DNA of 64,000 bases, from positions 81,988,516 through 82,052,515 of the forward strand of contig CAMZMU010000034.1 in NCBI GenBank assembly GCA_947311845.1. Reading direction: 5' to 3'. Position numbers and translations under genes: made by a program. The DNA is from Poa pratensis (lineage: Eukaryota > Streptophyta > Magnoliopsida > Poales > Poaceae). A model generated the notes under the pieces. It did no database searches. It was not told the origin of the DNA and was given only the letters and a program-made list of their open reading frames with translations. Below are positions 46,419-57,242 of this stretch, piece by piece. Position 1 is the stretch's first letter, and every line of letters starts with the position of its first letter.

Positions 46419-47867
46419 TCAACACCATACCATGAATCCACCAGGATCCCATGGGATGTCAAGTCGAACCATGTACGGCCTCGATGAGTAGTGCACACGA
46501 GAACTCCTGAAAGTACACTCACACAAACAAAAACTTGCACAAGTGATAGGGTTGACACCCACGAGGTCATCAATTGAGTAACCAATGATGTAAGTATAGC
46601 AATAAAGCACATGATGATAATGAATAGCATTCGGATGTGTGATGTGAGCAAGATTAAAGCATGCATCCTTAGGCAGAATTTGAGCATTTGAATTATTTAT
46701 GCCATCATAAGCATCATACGAAATGTCACAATCAAGATTTTTATGATCAAAATTCAGCAATTCATTTTTCAGTTCTTCTTTTAGCAATGGTATCATGTAG
46801 TGCAAGGTAATGGCAGAAGGTTCAAAAGGAAACATGACATCAAGAGGATTAGATAAACCTGTTTTGGCATGCTCTTGTATGTCATCATCCTTGACCACTT
46901 GAATCTCTTCTTTCTCTTCATCTTCAATTGCAGCAACTTCTTCATCCTCTAGAGCGAAAATCTGAGATCTCTCTCCCTCAGAACTATCAATAGCTGGCTC
47001 ATCTGTATATGAAGGTATTGGAACCTCACATGTGTCAAGAAGAATCTCTGGAGCACTCAGCTCTAGCTCGAGCTGTGATGAGACAATGTTGCTAAGCTTC
47101 ATGTTTTTCTCAATCTTCTTCAACTCCTCTATCAGATCTCTCCCATCCTTAATCTTCTTCATTTCTTTGATTAGGACTGGCCTCAAGGGATCATCATCAG
47201 CAGTCCACGTGTACTCAAGGCACATCAAACTGAGCTTCTCTGTATCATCAAAGTCACTTGTCGGCCCTTGCACTCGAGGAGTTGTTGGCTGACCAAACAG
47301 AGGACCATTTAACTCTGCTGGAAACATCTCTTGGTGCTGAGGTACTTGAATGGGAGCTGAATAAAACTCTTGTGCTGAACAATTGCTCTCCCCTTCGTAC
47401 CTAAATCCCTGCATATGATAGCTAGAAGGAAATGATGAGATCTCAGGGCTGTTGTTCCTATATGTCATATTTGGGTTCTCAGGCCATCTAGAAGAATAAT
47501 TGTTATGGTATGAACCATGATGTTGAGCAAAGTTCATACCAGAACAATCTTGAGTGGGAGAATAACCACGCTGACAATCAGCGGGTGTATGGCCGTCAAT
47601 ACCGCAAATCTGACATCTAGGGACAACAGGAGAATAACCATTGGAATAAGGATCATAATAGCTAGGCTCATCCTCTAAAACTATACCTTGCTGCCGTGCT
47701 AATTCATGCAAAGTTTGAGATAGTTTACTCACACGTTCTTGAAGGTTTTCCATACCATTAGTGCAACCAGTCACATTTCCATGGCAACTTGAATAGAAAG
47801 CCATCTCAAAGGTGAGAATGGTTCTACTCCAACCTGCACAAAACAATGAAGAAACAAAGAGAAACAC
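46419..47867 (-). CDS. Gag-like protein with N-terminal zinc knuckle (482 codons)
   Basis: An unbroken minus-strand frame starting about 95 nt after the primer site. A CCHC zinc knuckle, CQICGIDGHTPADC (Cys85, Cys88, His93, Cys98), lies near the N-terminus. It follows a short helical LQERVSKLSQTLHELA segment and is followed by a Tyr/Asn/Pro-rich stretch, a Lys/Glu-rich coiled region (about 235-270) and an acidic region (EDEEVAAIEDEEKEEI). Capsid-type helices normally precede the knuckle and are absent here, and no protease follows. It is therefore a reduced or rearranged gag, possibly acting with proteins of a related element. The first Met could instead be the one at residue 22. The frame's integrity suggests recent descent from an expressed copy. 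Confidence 0.65.
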   Translation of the reverse strand: MFLFVSSLFCAGWSRTILTFEMAFYSSCHGNVTGCTNGMENLQERVSKLSQTLHELARQQGIVLEDEPSYYDPYSNGYSPVVPRCQICGIDGHTPADCQRGYSPTQDCSGMNFAQHHGSYHNNYSSRWPENPNMTYRNNSPEISSFPSSYHMQGFRYEGESNCSAQEFYSAPIQVPQHQEMFPAELNGPLFGQPTTPRVQGPTSDFDDTEKLSLMCLEYTWTADDDPLRPVLIKEMKKIKDGRDLIEELKKIEKNMKLSNIVSSQLELELSAPEILLDTCEVPIPSYTDEPAIDSSEGERSQIFALEDEEVAAIEDEEKEEIQVVKDDDIQEHAKTGLSNPLDVMFPFEPSAITLHYMIPLLKEELKNELLNFDHKNLDCDISYDAYDGINNSNAQILPKDACFNLAHITHPNAIHYHHVLYCYTYIIGYSIDDLVGVNPITCASFCLCECTFRSSRVHYSSRPYMVRLDIPWDPGGFMVWC

Positions 47868-47961
47868 AGAAAATAACTAGAACAAGGGTTAGAGGTTAAT
47901 AATATTTACAAAAAGCAGACAAAGACCTAGTCTATAGCCTAACCCAATTGTTCGACGCTAG

Positions 47962-47979
47962 TCCCCGGCAACGGCGCCA
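47962..47979 (-). other. tRNA-Asp primer-binding site
   Basis: The minus strand reads TGGCGCCGTTGCCGGGGA, 3 nt from the 5' LTR, identical to the site at 11562-11579. Confidence 0.85.
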
Positions 47980-47982
47980 AAA

Positions 47983-49316
47983 TGATCAATGCAGAATAGC
48001 AGTAGGATATTCACCCAAAACTGCGTGTGTCGTGTTCTTTCCACAGGGACTAGGCGACAACTATCGAGCTCGGCTAAAGCTAGATCACAATATAAAAGGT
48101 GGATTTGCAAGAATTTAAATCTAAACTAGCAAGTGTCTTTTTGGTATTTTCAGTTTAATGAACAACACAAGGCAGAGCAACAAATAATCAAAGACACACA
48201 AGTACTAGCACACAACAAATAGACATAAGCATAATTGAGGTAGAGGCAGAAATACAAGACTAGCACAAACACGAGAAAAGGCTAGAAGCTAGATACGATT
48301 GTGCACCAAGTGCAGCACACAAATGACAGATTTTACTAGCACATACACATGTAGAAATTCAGAGACAAAATATACAGCACGGGTTCACAAGTGACAGAAT
48401 AAGTACACACACTAGCACACGTATTTGTTCTAAACAAATCACTACAGCCAACGATGGTTCTTAGCAATTGCAAGGAAATAGAGAGAAAAAGGAGAGGAAG
48501 TCACGAAGGGAGCTGGATGGAGAGCAGCAGCTGATGGCGTTGGAGAGGAGCAGCAGCACGTGGTGGTTGAGGAGAGAGCAGCAGGTGGGGGCCTTGAGGA
48601 AGATCAGCACGTCGGTCTTGGGGAGGAGCAGCAGGTTGTTCAGCTCTTGAACAGAATCGCAGCAGCACGGACAGTAGGGGAAGCAGAGCTTGACGTCGTC
48701 GCCGTCGCTGGATCGCTGGTGAAGAAGAAGCAAGGAAGAAGACAGGGGCAGATACGGAGGAGCTTCGGGTCGCCGTCTTCGCTGGTTCCTTGATGTCGAG
48801 AAGCTGGTCGCAGGGCAGGGGATGGAGCAGCTCGTGGTGGAGTGGTGGTGGCGCTGGAGAGTGGTGGTGGCGCGCCGCCACGCCTGGCCTGGCCGCGGCG
48901 GCGGCCGGTGGTGAAGAAGCTGGGAGATTGGGGAAGAAACCAGGCCTGTCTTCGATTGGAGCTGGCTGCTCCTTATCTTCTCGATCCAATCTGGTTCTTT
49001 TGCAACTTAGTCCCTCCTCTTCTCTTCTCTTCTCTTCTCTTCTTTCTGCGCAAGAAGGTCCCTGCAGCTTTCTGTCCAAGTCCTCCTCTGTTAAGTGGTT
49101 GTTGCTAGCAGACCCTTGGACAACTCTTGTGTAGAAAATTGGTGCCTTTGCGCACCAATCCTGCAAATATTAGAGCAAGGCTGTAAAGTGGCTTATGAAA
49201 TGAATATGTAGTCCTTTACTACTATTTCAGTGGCATAATGGAACAATAAAACATCACAAACAAATGAATTGTGCTCAAGAACATGATTGGAATATAGATA
49301 CAAATGCCACTGATCA
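47983..49316 (-). repeat. 5' LTR of the 5.3-kb gypsy element
   Basis: 1334 bp; pair of 43982-45291, longer by small expansions in GC-rich and CTTCT tracts. Confidence 0.9.
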
Positions 49317-49321
49317 TATAG

Positions 49322-50246
49322 GAAGCTGCATCCTTTGTACGACACGATGTATGGTTAAGGAAATTTCGTTTGGGACTCTCCATGTCTTGTGCCAGTCTTC
49401 CATAAGATTTATCGATTTTTTTTGGACTTTCTCGTTCATATTTTATCAAATTTAAAATAAATTTGAATTCAGTTTAATCTTGATAACAATATAATCCAAA
49501 AACTTCGGTAAAATTATATTTTGGTACCCACCAAATTTACCGAAATTTGGGAAATTTCATGAGATTTCGTTGAAATTTCACTCCCTAGTCTGCACTATTG
49601 AGTTTTTGTTTCATCGACGCCGTTTTCTATATCTCTGTAGTAATTACAATTTCTAGCTTATTTTCTCAGCTATATTTTCAAACCCTTAAGCGATTTGCTT
49701 GGTAGGATGTATTGAGAGCTCACTGGCTTATTCAATAAGCTTATAAGATGGAACAGATTCACTGTGTTTAAGAATAGGATTAGTATGACTGTCTGAGCAC
49801 ATGTAACTTTTATCCCCATCAACAACAGTTATAATAAAATAATAAACAAAATAATTTGCTCTAGTTAAGAAATTAACATCTAACTTAGTCATAATCCCCC
49901 GTTTGTAAAAGAAGTTACATGTAAAGTGGAGAGTTGAATTTTTGAAACACTATTAGTAGTTATTGGAGATAATTTTAGAAGTAAGAACCCTCACTAGCAC
50001 AGAAATTCTAACCAATATTACTTAATACACCCAAAAAGGATTTTAATAGTAAGAACCATGATTTGGTTACGAACGTTGCTGAATTTTCAGTGGTACAGTT
50101 TGAAAAATTATTCAAATCAGATCACTTTTGTTTATCTATTATTTTGGATTTTGATCCGAAAATAGGTGTTTTTTGTGTTCCTCTCTAAACGTTCCTAATG
50201 GGAGTTTCGAATATAAGGTTAGCACCGTTCGAGAAATACTACGTCA
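49322..50246. other. No gene recognised; decayed repeat DNA
   Basis: Near 49500-49590 there are repeated AAATTT/GAAATTTC motifs (ACCGAAATTTGGG, GAAATTTCACTCCC) like the end of a small DNA transposon. The ends were not fixed. Confidence 0.35.
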
Positions 50247-51060
50247 ATGGGTGTTGCTTACGTACTATTAAGCACGAGCGCACACAACCCTGTTAAAAAA
50301 CAAATACCGCAGTGCTTACTCTATGCGATGGAGTTGAGTACCACAAAAGATTTTAAGAAAAAATATGAACTACATTTCTCTCGGAGGAAACCTTCTAAGG
50401 TCATTGTCTTCAAATGTCATTGGTTACTCTATGCGATGGAGTTGAGTACCACAAAAGATTTTAAGAAAAAATATGAACTACATTTCTCTCGGAGGAAACC
50501 TTCTAAGGTCGTTGTCTTCAAATGTCATTGGTTTAATCTGGACCAAGTTAGATGAAGAGAACATTGGGCTAGTAGAAATTTGACAAGGCAACAAATTAGT
50601 TCGTACCATTAGAAAAACTAGGTTGTGAGGATGTCTATATTGTTGCTCAACAAGTTACACAATTTTGTCATTTCTCGTAGCCGTGCAAAAAATAAAGAAT
50701 CTCCAAGGTTGGGATGTAATGTACAATTAAGGTGTTAGGACATGGTAAACCACATGTCCCAAACGATGAAGATTGTCACCCTGACATAGACACCGACACA
50801 TATGACAAAATTCTTCGAACAAGAACATGAGATCATGGTGCATTTCGAGATCGACTTGATAGCTAGGAGCTCAGAGCATGTAAGCAGAAAATGGAAGTGA
50901 TGGTGACAAGATGCGGAGGTTGCGGATTACGTTAGGAAATGACGATGAAGGTGGCGGTGAACACGAGGATGAGGTCTGTGATAGTGATGATGAAACTCCA
51001 GCTGATCCCCGAGACGGGCTGGATTAAGATCATGCTGATCCCTACTATTTCTAGTTGTAT
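50247..51060 (+). pseudogene. CACTA transposon ORF remnant (DUF4216-like)
   Basis: The plus strand reads YELHFSRRKPSKVIVFKCHW then FNLDQVR, resembling the VVLFKCxWFD region of DUF4216 next to the TNP2-type transposase of plant CACTA elements. Further frames give a decayed middle and an acidic end, HEDEVCDSDDETPADP. A 108-bp in-frame tandem duplication lies inside. Several stops; inactive. No terminal repeats were located. Confidence 0.5.
50316..50531. repeat. 108-bp tandem duplication in the CACTA remnant
   Basis: 50316-50423 and 50424-50531 are identical except for about one base (GTCATTG versus GTCGTTG). The unit is 36 codons, so the frame is kept. Confidence 0.92.
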
Positions 51061-51297
51061 ACTTCTCAACTTTCTCATTGCTTTATTCTTTTTTCATTGC
51101 CTATTATTTATTTATTTATTTACCATCCGTAACTAATGGGTTTACTCTTTCTCATAGTAGGTGACTGGAGATGTGGGTTGAGTCAGAGTATTTTGATGAT
51201 TTTCTTTATGAAATTTGATAAGTATTGGTCATTTCTATGTATGACGTTGTGTTTCTTCATGTCAAAGCAAGGAGAACTTAGCTAGTGCATAGTAATA

Positions 51298-51381
51298 CTC
51301 GCTCCGTTCCAAATTAATCATCATAGATTTATTATAAAGTTGTACTAAATGTGCGACACTTAATTTGAATTGGAGGGGTAG
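51298..51381. mobile_element. Very short Stowaway MITE, 84 bp
   Basis: TA at 51296-51297 and 51382-51383. Ends CTCGCTCCGTTCCAAATTAA and, on the right, TTAATTTGAATTGGAGGGGTAG are inverted. Confidence 0.75.
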
Positions 51382-51383
51382 TA

Positions 51384-52337
51384 AAGATAAGAAGAGGTCA
51401 TATGGTGTACTATACATTAAAAATGTAGGCATGGGATGGCAAGAAGATATTTTCCCCTTTGAAGCATATCTCTAGTGTACTTTTTTTCATGTGAATGTGG
51501 AGAAGTCAAAAAAAAAACTTGATACTTTCTCTGAGAATAAATGTCTTCTGTGCACAACACTCCCACCTATATATAAATATATAGTGACCTTACCTCCATC
51601 AGCTGAATACTACTTGAGTGCAAACATATCACGACCCGCAGGTACTTAGACATCAGACAGGAGCAAACGTTTGTTTGCGTAACAGAACACATTTTTTCGA
51701 AATATGCTCGTGTAACTGGAGTACGTATTGGAAGTGAGCGGCACCAGAAAATAGTCGCTTTGGATCTTGTTAAACAATTGTACGAGAGTGTAGGAACGAT
51801 GATTTTAGGAGGTGAGCAACTTCACAAAGAGAGACAACCTTGCCACGAAGTCTCCGGCTGCCAGAATAAGAGGCGACCATGGAAGAATGCTGCTGCCGGA
51901 GGCGCCTTTGCCTACTATGCTTCGTGATCCTAACCATGCCACTCGCACTCTGCCTAGCATGTGAAGTTTCTGCCTGATCATCAGATAGTGCACACATAAA
52001 CACCTCCTAACATGGGTCCCATGACTATTGCCTAGCTTCTTGAAGGATATTAACTTGGCTATCTCGCGTGAGCGCACTTTGATTAGCACCAACAGACATT
52101 AATTACCAAACTGACAATAGAAGAAGAGGTGATCTCTGCATTCTTTTACTTATTTTTTAGAACATCCAATGTTTTACTTGTACCCACAACATTATCGTGG
52201 GCCCATATAGCCTCTTTTAGAAGACCCAAATACCTCACAGAAGCCCATAAAGCCCATGGCTGAAAAAAGCATCCTTGCACATCCCCTCCAGCCGCAGCCG
52301 CCAGCCGCAACCCACGGGACAACGGAAGGAGGCGGCG
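51384..52337. other. Upstream region of the NAA40 gene
   Basis: Contains a decayed repeat near 51565-51630 and an unrecognised GC-richer part near 51830-52090. The 60 bases before the ATG are C-rich and resemble a plant 5' UTR. No clear TATA box was found. Confidence 0.45.
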
Positions 52338-55300
52338 ATGGCGACGGCGGAGAACAAGAAGGCCCGGAGCAGCGGCGGCGGGGAGAGGAGGCAGCGTAAG
52401 AAGGAGGTACTCGTATTTCTATCCTCCCCGCTTTCCATCATATTGATTCGATTCGCGGGTATCGCCCAGCCCCTTTCCACTGCCTATGGCCGAGTTCATT
52501 TCTTGCCTTTGTCGTATGCTGTCAAAGTGTCAAGGTTTAGTTACGCATAGGAGATTTAATCCACTGCCTAGTACCAGCTTCAACACATGGCCATGAACCC
52601 ATGACTCATGCTCGTTATCCTTCTGAAGCATGCTAAAAGTTGCAACACCTAAGATGTTTAGTTTCTAGGATTCAGTGTTTTTTTGTGTGTGTGTGTGGGT
52701 TAGAGACACAGTTAGCACTTGCTTACTTTTTTATGGAGGGGTGAAAGCTCATTATTGCTCAGATCAACAAGTGCATTTTTTATTTGTACATACCCAGGAT
52801 AGCCGCTGGGACAGGTTCCAGCCAAACATTTCTAGTACGATAGTGGGAAGCTAAATTAGCTAGTGAATGTGCAGCTCCGTTCATCTTTCTACCGGTTTTA
52901 ACCACAGAGAAACCAGGTGTAACTTCTCTAAGCTTAGAGATATCTCTGTAGATGTTCCAGCACCTGGAGACATTTGCAATTTGTAGCAGTAACTGCTGCA
53001 GCACAGTCAGATTCTAAAGACGACAGCTTCAGGTTATAGTTGATTCCCAACTTTAGGCCTTCAAGTATCGCAAGGGCTTCAGCATCGAAGCAATTCTCAA
53101 TTACCAGGCTCACAGCCACTTTGGTCGTGCCGTGGTGGTCGAGTGCAACCACGCCGATATCAGCCCGCGTCGACATTCATTTTGATTTCCCCAGGAGCGG
53201 GACGAGACCAAGCTGTCGCAGCCTGATCTAGTTCCCTGTTTGGATCAGAGCAAGAGGCATTGTTAGATTGGAAAGCAGTAGGCCTGGTCTGTTTACCTTT
53301 GTTCTTGTACGAGATGGTCTCAGGTTCATGTAGGCATTCGACCTAGCTACAGAAAAGAGGCATAGTTAGAAATAGTCTCTTCTCCCTTTTCATGAGTGAT
53401 GTCACACCTCAGGTGCCATGCTCTCCATAGCATTAAAAGAGTGTGCACTCTTTGTGCGGCATTACACCTAGATGTTTAGTTTCTAGGATTCAGTTTTTTG
53501 TTTTTGTTTTGTATGGTTTAGAAACACTGTTAGCACTTGCTTACTTTGTTTTTAAGATAATAGCAATCACTCAGAGAATAAGTGGTTGAAGATAACTGAT
53601 GAGCTTTATGGTTATATAAAGGGGGCTAATGTCGATATCATGCTTTTCGACAGATATTGGGGAGGAAGAAGGCAATCGATGAACTTATAAGGAGAGCTGT
53701 AGCTGTGAAGGATCATCTGGCGCAGTTCCCGGCTTTTCATAGTTACCAGAGAAATGGTAACCTTCATTTGTCTTCCTGGTCAAACTATTCAGTGCCGTGG
53801 GGACTAGCTACTAATGTTACGTTCCGATTCAGGACAACTCTATGTGTTTACTCGATTTAGCTTTAGAAATTCAACAAAAGGGAACTCAATGCACAATGGT
53901 TATTGCTTTGAGCCTAGCATTTATCTTTTGTGGGAGAAGTGATCATCTTGAGCTCAGTTTTCTTGATATTTAGGTATTTCGGTGTACTTGACGTCTGCAG
54001 ATGGCGATCAGCTTCCATTGCCAACGAGGATGTACATCCAAAATCTTCTCAAGGTCACATGCCTTACCTGCTTCTAGTGCTTCAGGATGTTGTCATCTAT
54101 GTTTCACTACTTCCCCATGATTATTGAATGTAACACTGGCAAACAATAATTTAGGTTAATATGGAGGGATCTTATGGATCAGAATGGCCTTCAGAAGAGA
54201 AAATTAAGCGCAGGGAAATGGTTGCACCAGAAGCACAATATATCCTTGTCTGGCAATCTGCAAATGACTGTATTGCAGAAAATTCCAGCAAGCAAGATGC
54301 AGGGGTGGAATGTACAGATGGAGCATGTGCCGGAGATTGCTTGCTTGGTTTTGTGCACTACAGGTTTGTTGTTGAAGAGGATGTGCCGGTTGTTTATGTG
54401 TATGAGCTACAGTTGGAGTCTACTGCCCAAAAGAAGGGGTTGGGGAAGTTTCTAATGCAATTGATTGAACTTGTAGCTCGCAAGGTGATCTATCTTCTTA
54501 AGCACCTGTAGTTTATTATTCTATTCTTCTAAATATTATGTTAAGACATAGGATGTCATGGCAGCTCTTCTGGTTTATGAATGTTTCTTTTTGTCCGATT
54601 GCAATTATGATGACATCTTGGCTAGTATGATCATAGAATTCATCCAGAATGCATATGTATATGCAGAGCCAAATGGGAGCCGTGATGCTGACAGTTCAAA
54701 AGTCTAATACGGAGGCTATGGCTTTCTACAATAAGTTGAGGTACAGTGGTAAATTTGAGTTTTTGTGCTAATGGCTTTATTTTTTGTGCACCAAATGGGT
54801 GTATCTTCTGGTTGTTGGTTAATTTTATGGTTTCTACCTCAGTTCTGTTGGAACATTGGAATTTAATTATTTTTTCTTGCAGATATGTAATATCCAGTAC
54901 CTCACCATCACGAGTGGATCTGATGGTATTACTTTACCCAGAAACTAGTCTCGACAAGAACAAGATATATGTATGTTGACCCCTTCAGTTTTCGCAGATC
55001 GGGATTGGTAAAAGCTATGAGATTTTGTGCAAGACATTTGAAGCTGAAGCTAAGTGCAAATTGGAGGTGCGTAGCATGTTCGATATTGCATAAACTCTAC
55101 TGATTCTGATGATCTGTGTGTCATTGATGTTATCGGTACTCACTAGATTAAATACGAATTGACTATGTTGCTCCTCTTTTGCCTTGCACTACAGGTTCAA
55201 TTACTTAGTACTATCTACTATAAGCCTTTAACATATGAATGCGTAGTGTAGTAGGACTCCGTCTGATCTGCTACTGATCAAATTCGTGAGATATTCAGTA

Positions 55301-55388
55301 GATGCTCTTCTATGGTTGTACTGCATATTGATCTCTTATCCCGGCTAATGAATGTGCATTATGGCGGAATGTGCAGGAAGGCAAGTAG
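52338..55388 (+). CDS. NAA40: N-alpha-acetyltransferase 40 (NatD), eight exons
   Basis: NatD transfers an acetyl group from acetyl-CoA to the N-terminal Ser of histones H4 and H2A. Exons 52338-52406, 53654-53756, 54001-54053, 54155-54484, 54667-54740, 54883-54925, 54998-55066 and 55377-55388 join in frame at GT-AG borders to about 250 residues. A basic N-terminus (KKARSSGGGERRQRKK) precedes FPAFHSYQRN. The GNAT core follows, with YVYELQL (about 156-162) and the acetyl-CoA loop QKKGLG (167-172), then MLTVQKSNTEAMAFYNKLRY and SPSRVDLM. The start has a GGCGGCGATGG context. The last coding exon is only 12 bp (Glu-Gly-Lys-stop); otherwise translation would run on a few codons past 55066. Intron 1 holds a LINE fragment flanked by a duplication. 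No disabling change was seen. Confidence 0.85.
52645..52738. repeat. Flanking direct repeat, copy 1, in NAA40 intron 1
   Basis: From ACACCTAAGATGTTTAG to GCTTACTTT. It matches 53464-53547 apart from a TG-repeat/T-run difference in the middle. Confidence 0.85.
52780..53265 (-). pseudogene. LINE RNase H-like domain inserted in NAA40 intron 1
   Basis: The minus strand reads GVVALDHHGTTKVAVSLVIE, CFDAEALAILEGLKLGINYN and LSSLESDCAAAV, the RNase H-like (RVT_3) module at the end of plant LINE ORF2. It continues in another frame with MNGAAHSLANLASHY. Frame changes make it non-functional. Its orientation is opposite to NAA40. Confidence 0.75.
53464..53547. repeat. Flanking direct repeat, copy 2, in NAA40 intron 1
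   Basis: Partner of 52645-52738. The two copies bracket the RNase H fragment. Confidence 0.85.
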
Positions 55389-56640
55389 GCAACTAGTGTC
55401 TGGTGGGAGTGCAATACGGCTGTGGTTCTATCTATGATTGCGTGACAAGCTCTGGTGGGATGGCGGCGGCCCTGGTTACTGTGATTTACTCGAATGGGAT
55501 GTTTGGTTTCATTTCTTTGAGTGACAAATGTGCCGAGTTCCATGCTTTGAAAACTCTGACCGTATCTGCCCATGCTCTGAAAACTCTGACCGTATCTGCC
55601 TACCATAAGCTATGGTGGCAATAATTTGGGTTAGGTTTTTGTTTTTGGCAAATATTTGGTTAGGTTGTGCTTTCAGTATTCTTTGCCTCCCTGTTTAACT
55701 TGTGGAGCCAAACTTGACCAAAACCAGCATGATTTGGGCAGAAACTTACCATTTGTCAGAACCTATTGGGCGCACGATCCCTCGACCCCGTGTTGTCAAC
55801 ACGTAATACACAATTCTAATAATCAACGGTTAGAAATTATAATAACCACGTGTAATATGTGCTGACTCTAATGCTTCGGGATGTAGATCTCTCGCGTAGA
55901 ATGGAAGAAACCTTACTATAAAACATCACTAACAATCTATGTAAAATAATAAACTGATATTCCACATTCCAAAAATGTATGACCACGGCGATACAATTGG
56001 AACAAAGATACAGAATAGAAATAACCTAATAATAAATAATCAAGTCATTCATAGTTGGTTAACATAAGGATGATCCACCCGTTGGTGGGTGTGACATCGA
56101 ACTGTACAGGAGTATATTACAGTGTTGCACCAATAAGCAGTAACGACGATCACAGTGGTACAATATGAAAGTTTTTACAAACAGTACGAAGTCGTTTAAC
56201 GACACAACTCAAAACTATTACAGTCCAAAAGAAATACCACACTACCACTGCTACAAAATTACGAAATAACATGAGCAGCAGCATCAGAACATTGCAATCC
56301 TTTACGATCCTGAACTTCTTGGGCGGCTGCAAAAAAATCCAATAAATAATGCACGTGTGCCCGATAAGTAGGCTGAACAGCACTAAAGCAACTTTATCAC
56401 GGTTGTTTGCACCGTACCGGATGATTTATTGCTCTTCTTATTTAAGCGAGAAGATGACATGAAGCGGGTTCAAACATATACGAACAAATCGCTGTCTCCT
56501 CGCCAAAAAATGAAATAAAAGAAATGAGGTTGTCTACGTGAGCAGTGCAAGGCTAGCTAAAATCAGACGAGTTTCAATCAGAATATACATCTCCATATAG
56601 TTACCGTAACGTAGTATCGCTGAGTTTTTTCTTTTTTGCA
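55389..56640. other. NAA40 3' flank and intergenic DNA
   Basis: The first part is probably the 3' UTR. A 30-bp unit beginning CATGCT.TGAAAACTCTGA is tandemly duplicated at 55541-55570 and 55571-55600. Beyond 55650 no gene is recognised. Confidence 0.45.
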
Positions 56641-57242
56641 TTGCCGTTCAAACCCACATAGATGTCTTGGAGTAGGAAGCATCAGGAACCGAGACATTGC
56701 AATTTTCTTTGTCCAAGCGGGGTACTGCCACAAAGATCGATTCATCTTCGGGAATTAATGTTGGAATTTTAAAATTGATGAACCGAGAAGCTGTGTGCAT
56801 GTGTGGCCTTCTTTCTTTCATATTATATCGGATCATTTTCTCTCTCAGACTGCCATGGTTGTGGGTTAATGTAATCAGTGGAGATAATATAATGGACTAA
56901 ATGTCGTTTAAAAAAAATTGATGGACTAACTTGTGCGGACTTTGCCTATTCTGTATTGAACCACCGCTCTGCATGGGATTTCTTCTTCCTTTTCCTTCAA
57001 ACCTTGTTTGGCAGCAGTATTTTCTAGTGTTAAGCTGGGAACTATCACGAGCATTTTTGGTGAAAACACTTGCTTCACCCAATCCATTTGCTCCATTCTA
57101 ATCCCGTTCCTCATCAATCCCCTACCACCAACTCCACTGTTTGGCACAGAGGAGAGGGTTACACAAGGTGTATTGGCAATCAAAATACGATCTTCGCACA
57201 GTGCATGAGTACACAGTTTCAGCGGTACTTCCAATACAATGT
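56641..57242. other. Unrecognised region
   Basis: Minus-strand frames at 56926-57234 and 56648-56836 have normal protein composition but no family signature. They could be a decayed gene fragment. Confidence 0.3.

Larger units (their letters stand above)
43982..49316 (-). mobile_element. Complete non-autonomous gypsy element with one long gag-like frame
   Basis: The 5335-bp element has TG...CA ends, LTRs at 43982-45291 and 47983-49316, and target duplication TATAG at 43977-43981 and 49317-49321. Sense is minus: primer site 47979-47962, long frame 47867-46419, non-coding region with four stem-loops, purine tract at about 45306-45292. The internal domain is 2.7 kb and has no protease, RT, RNase H or integrase. 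The LTRs are nearly identical except for a length change in a GC-rich stretch near 44870/48880 and a CTTCT repeat near 45005/49020, so the insertion is recent. Confidence 0.9.

Noticed and set aside
48501..49166. A 221-codon minus-strand frame and matching frames at 44460-45029
   Set aside because: Both lie within the LTRs of one retrotransposon; low-complexity translated LTR sequence.
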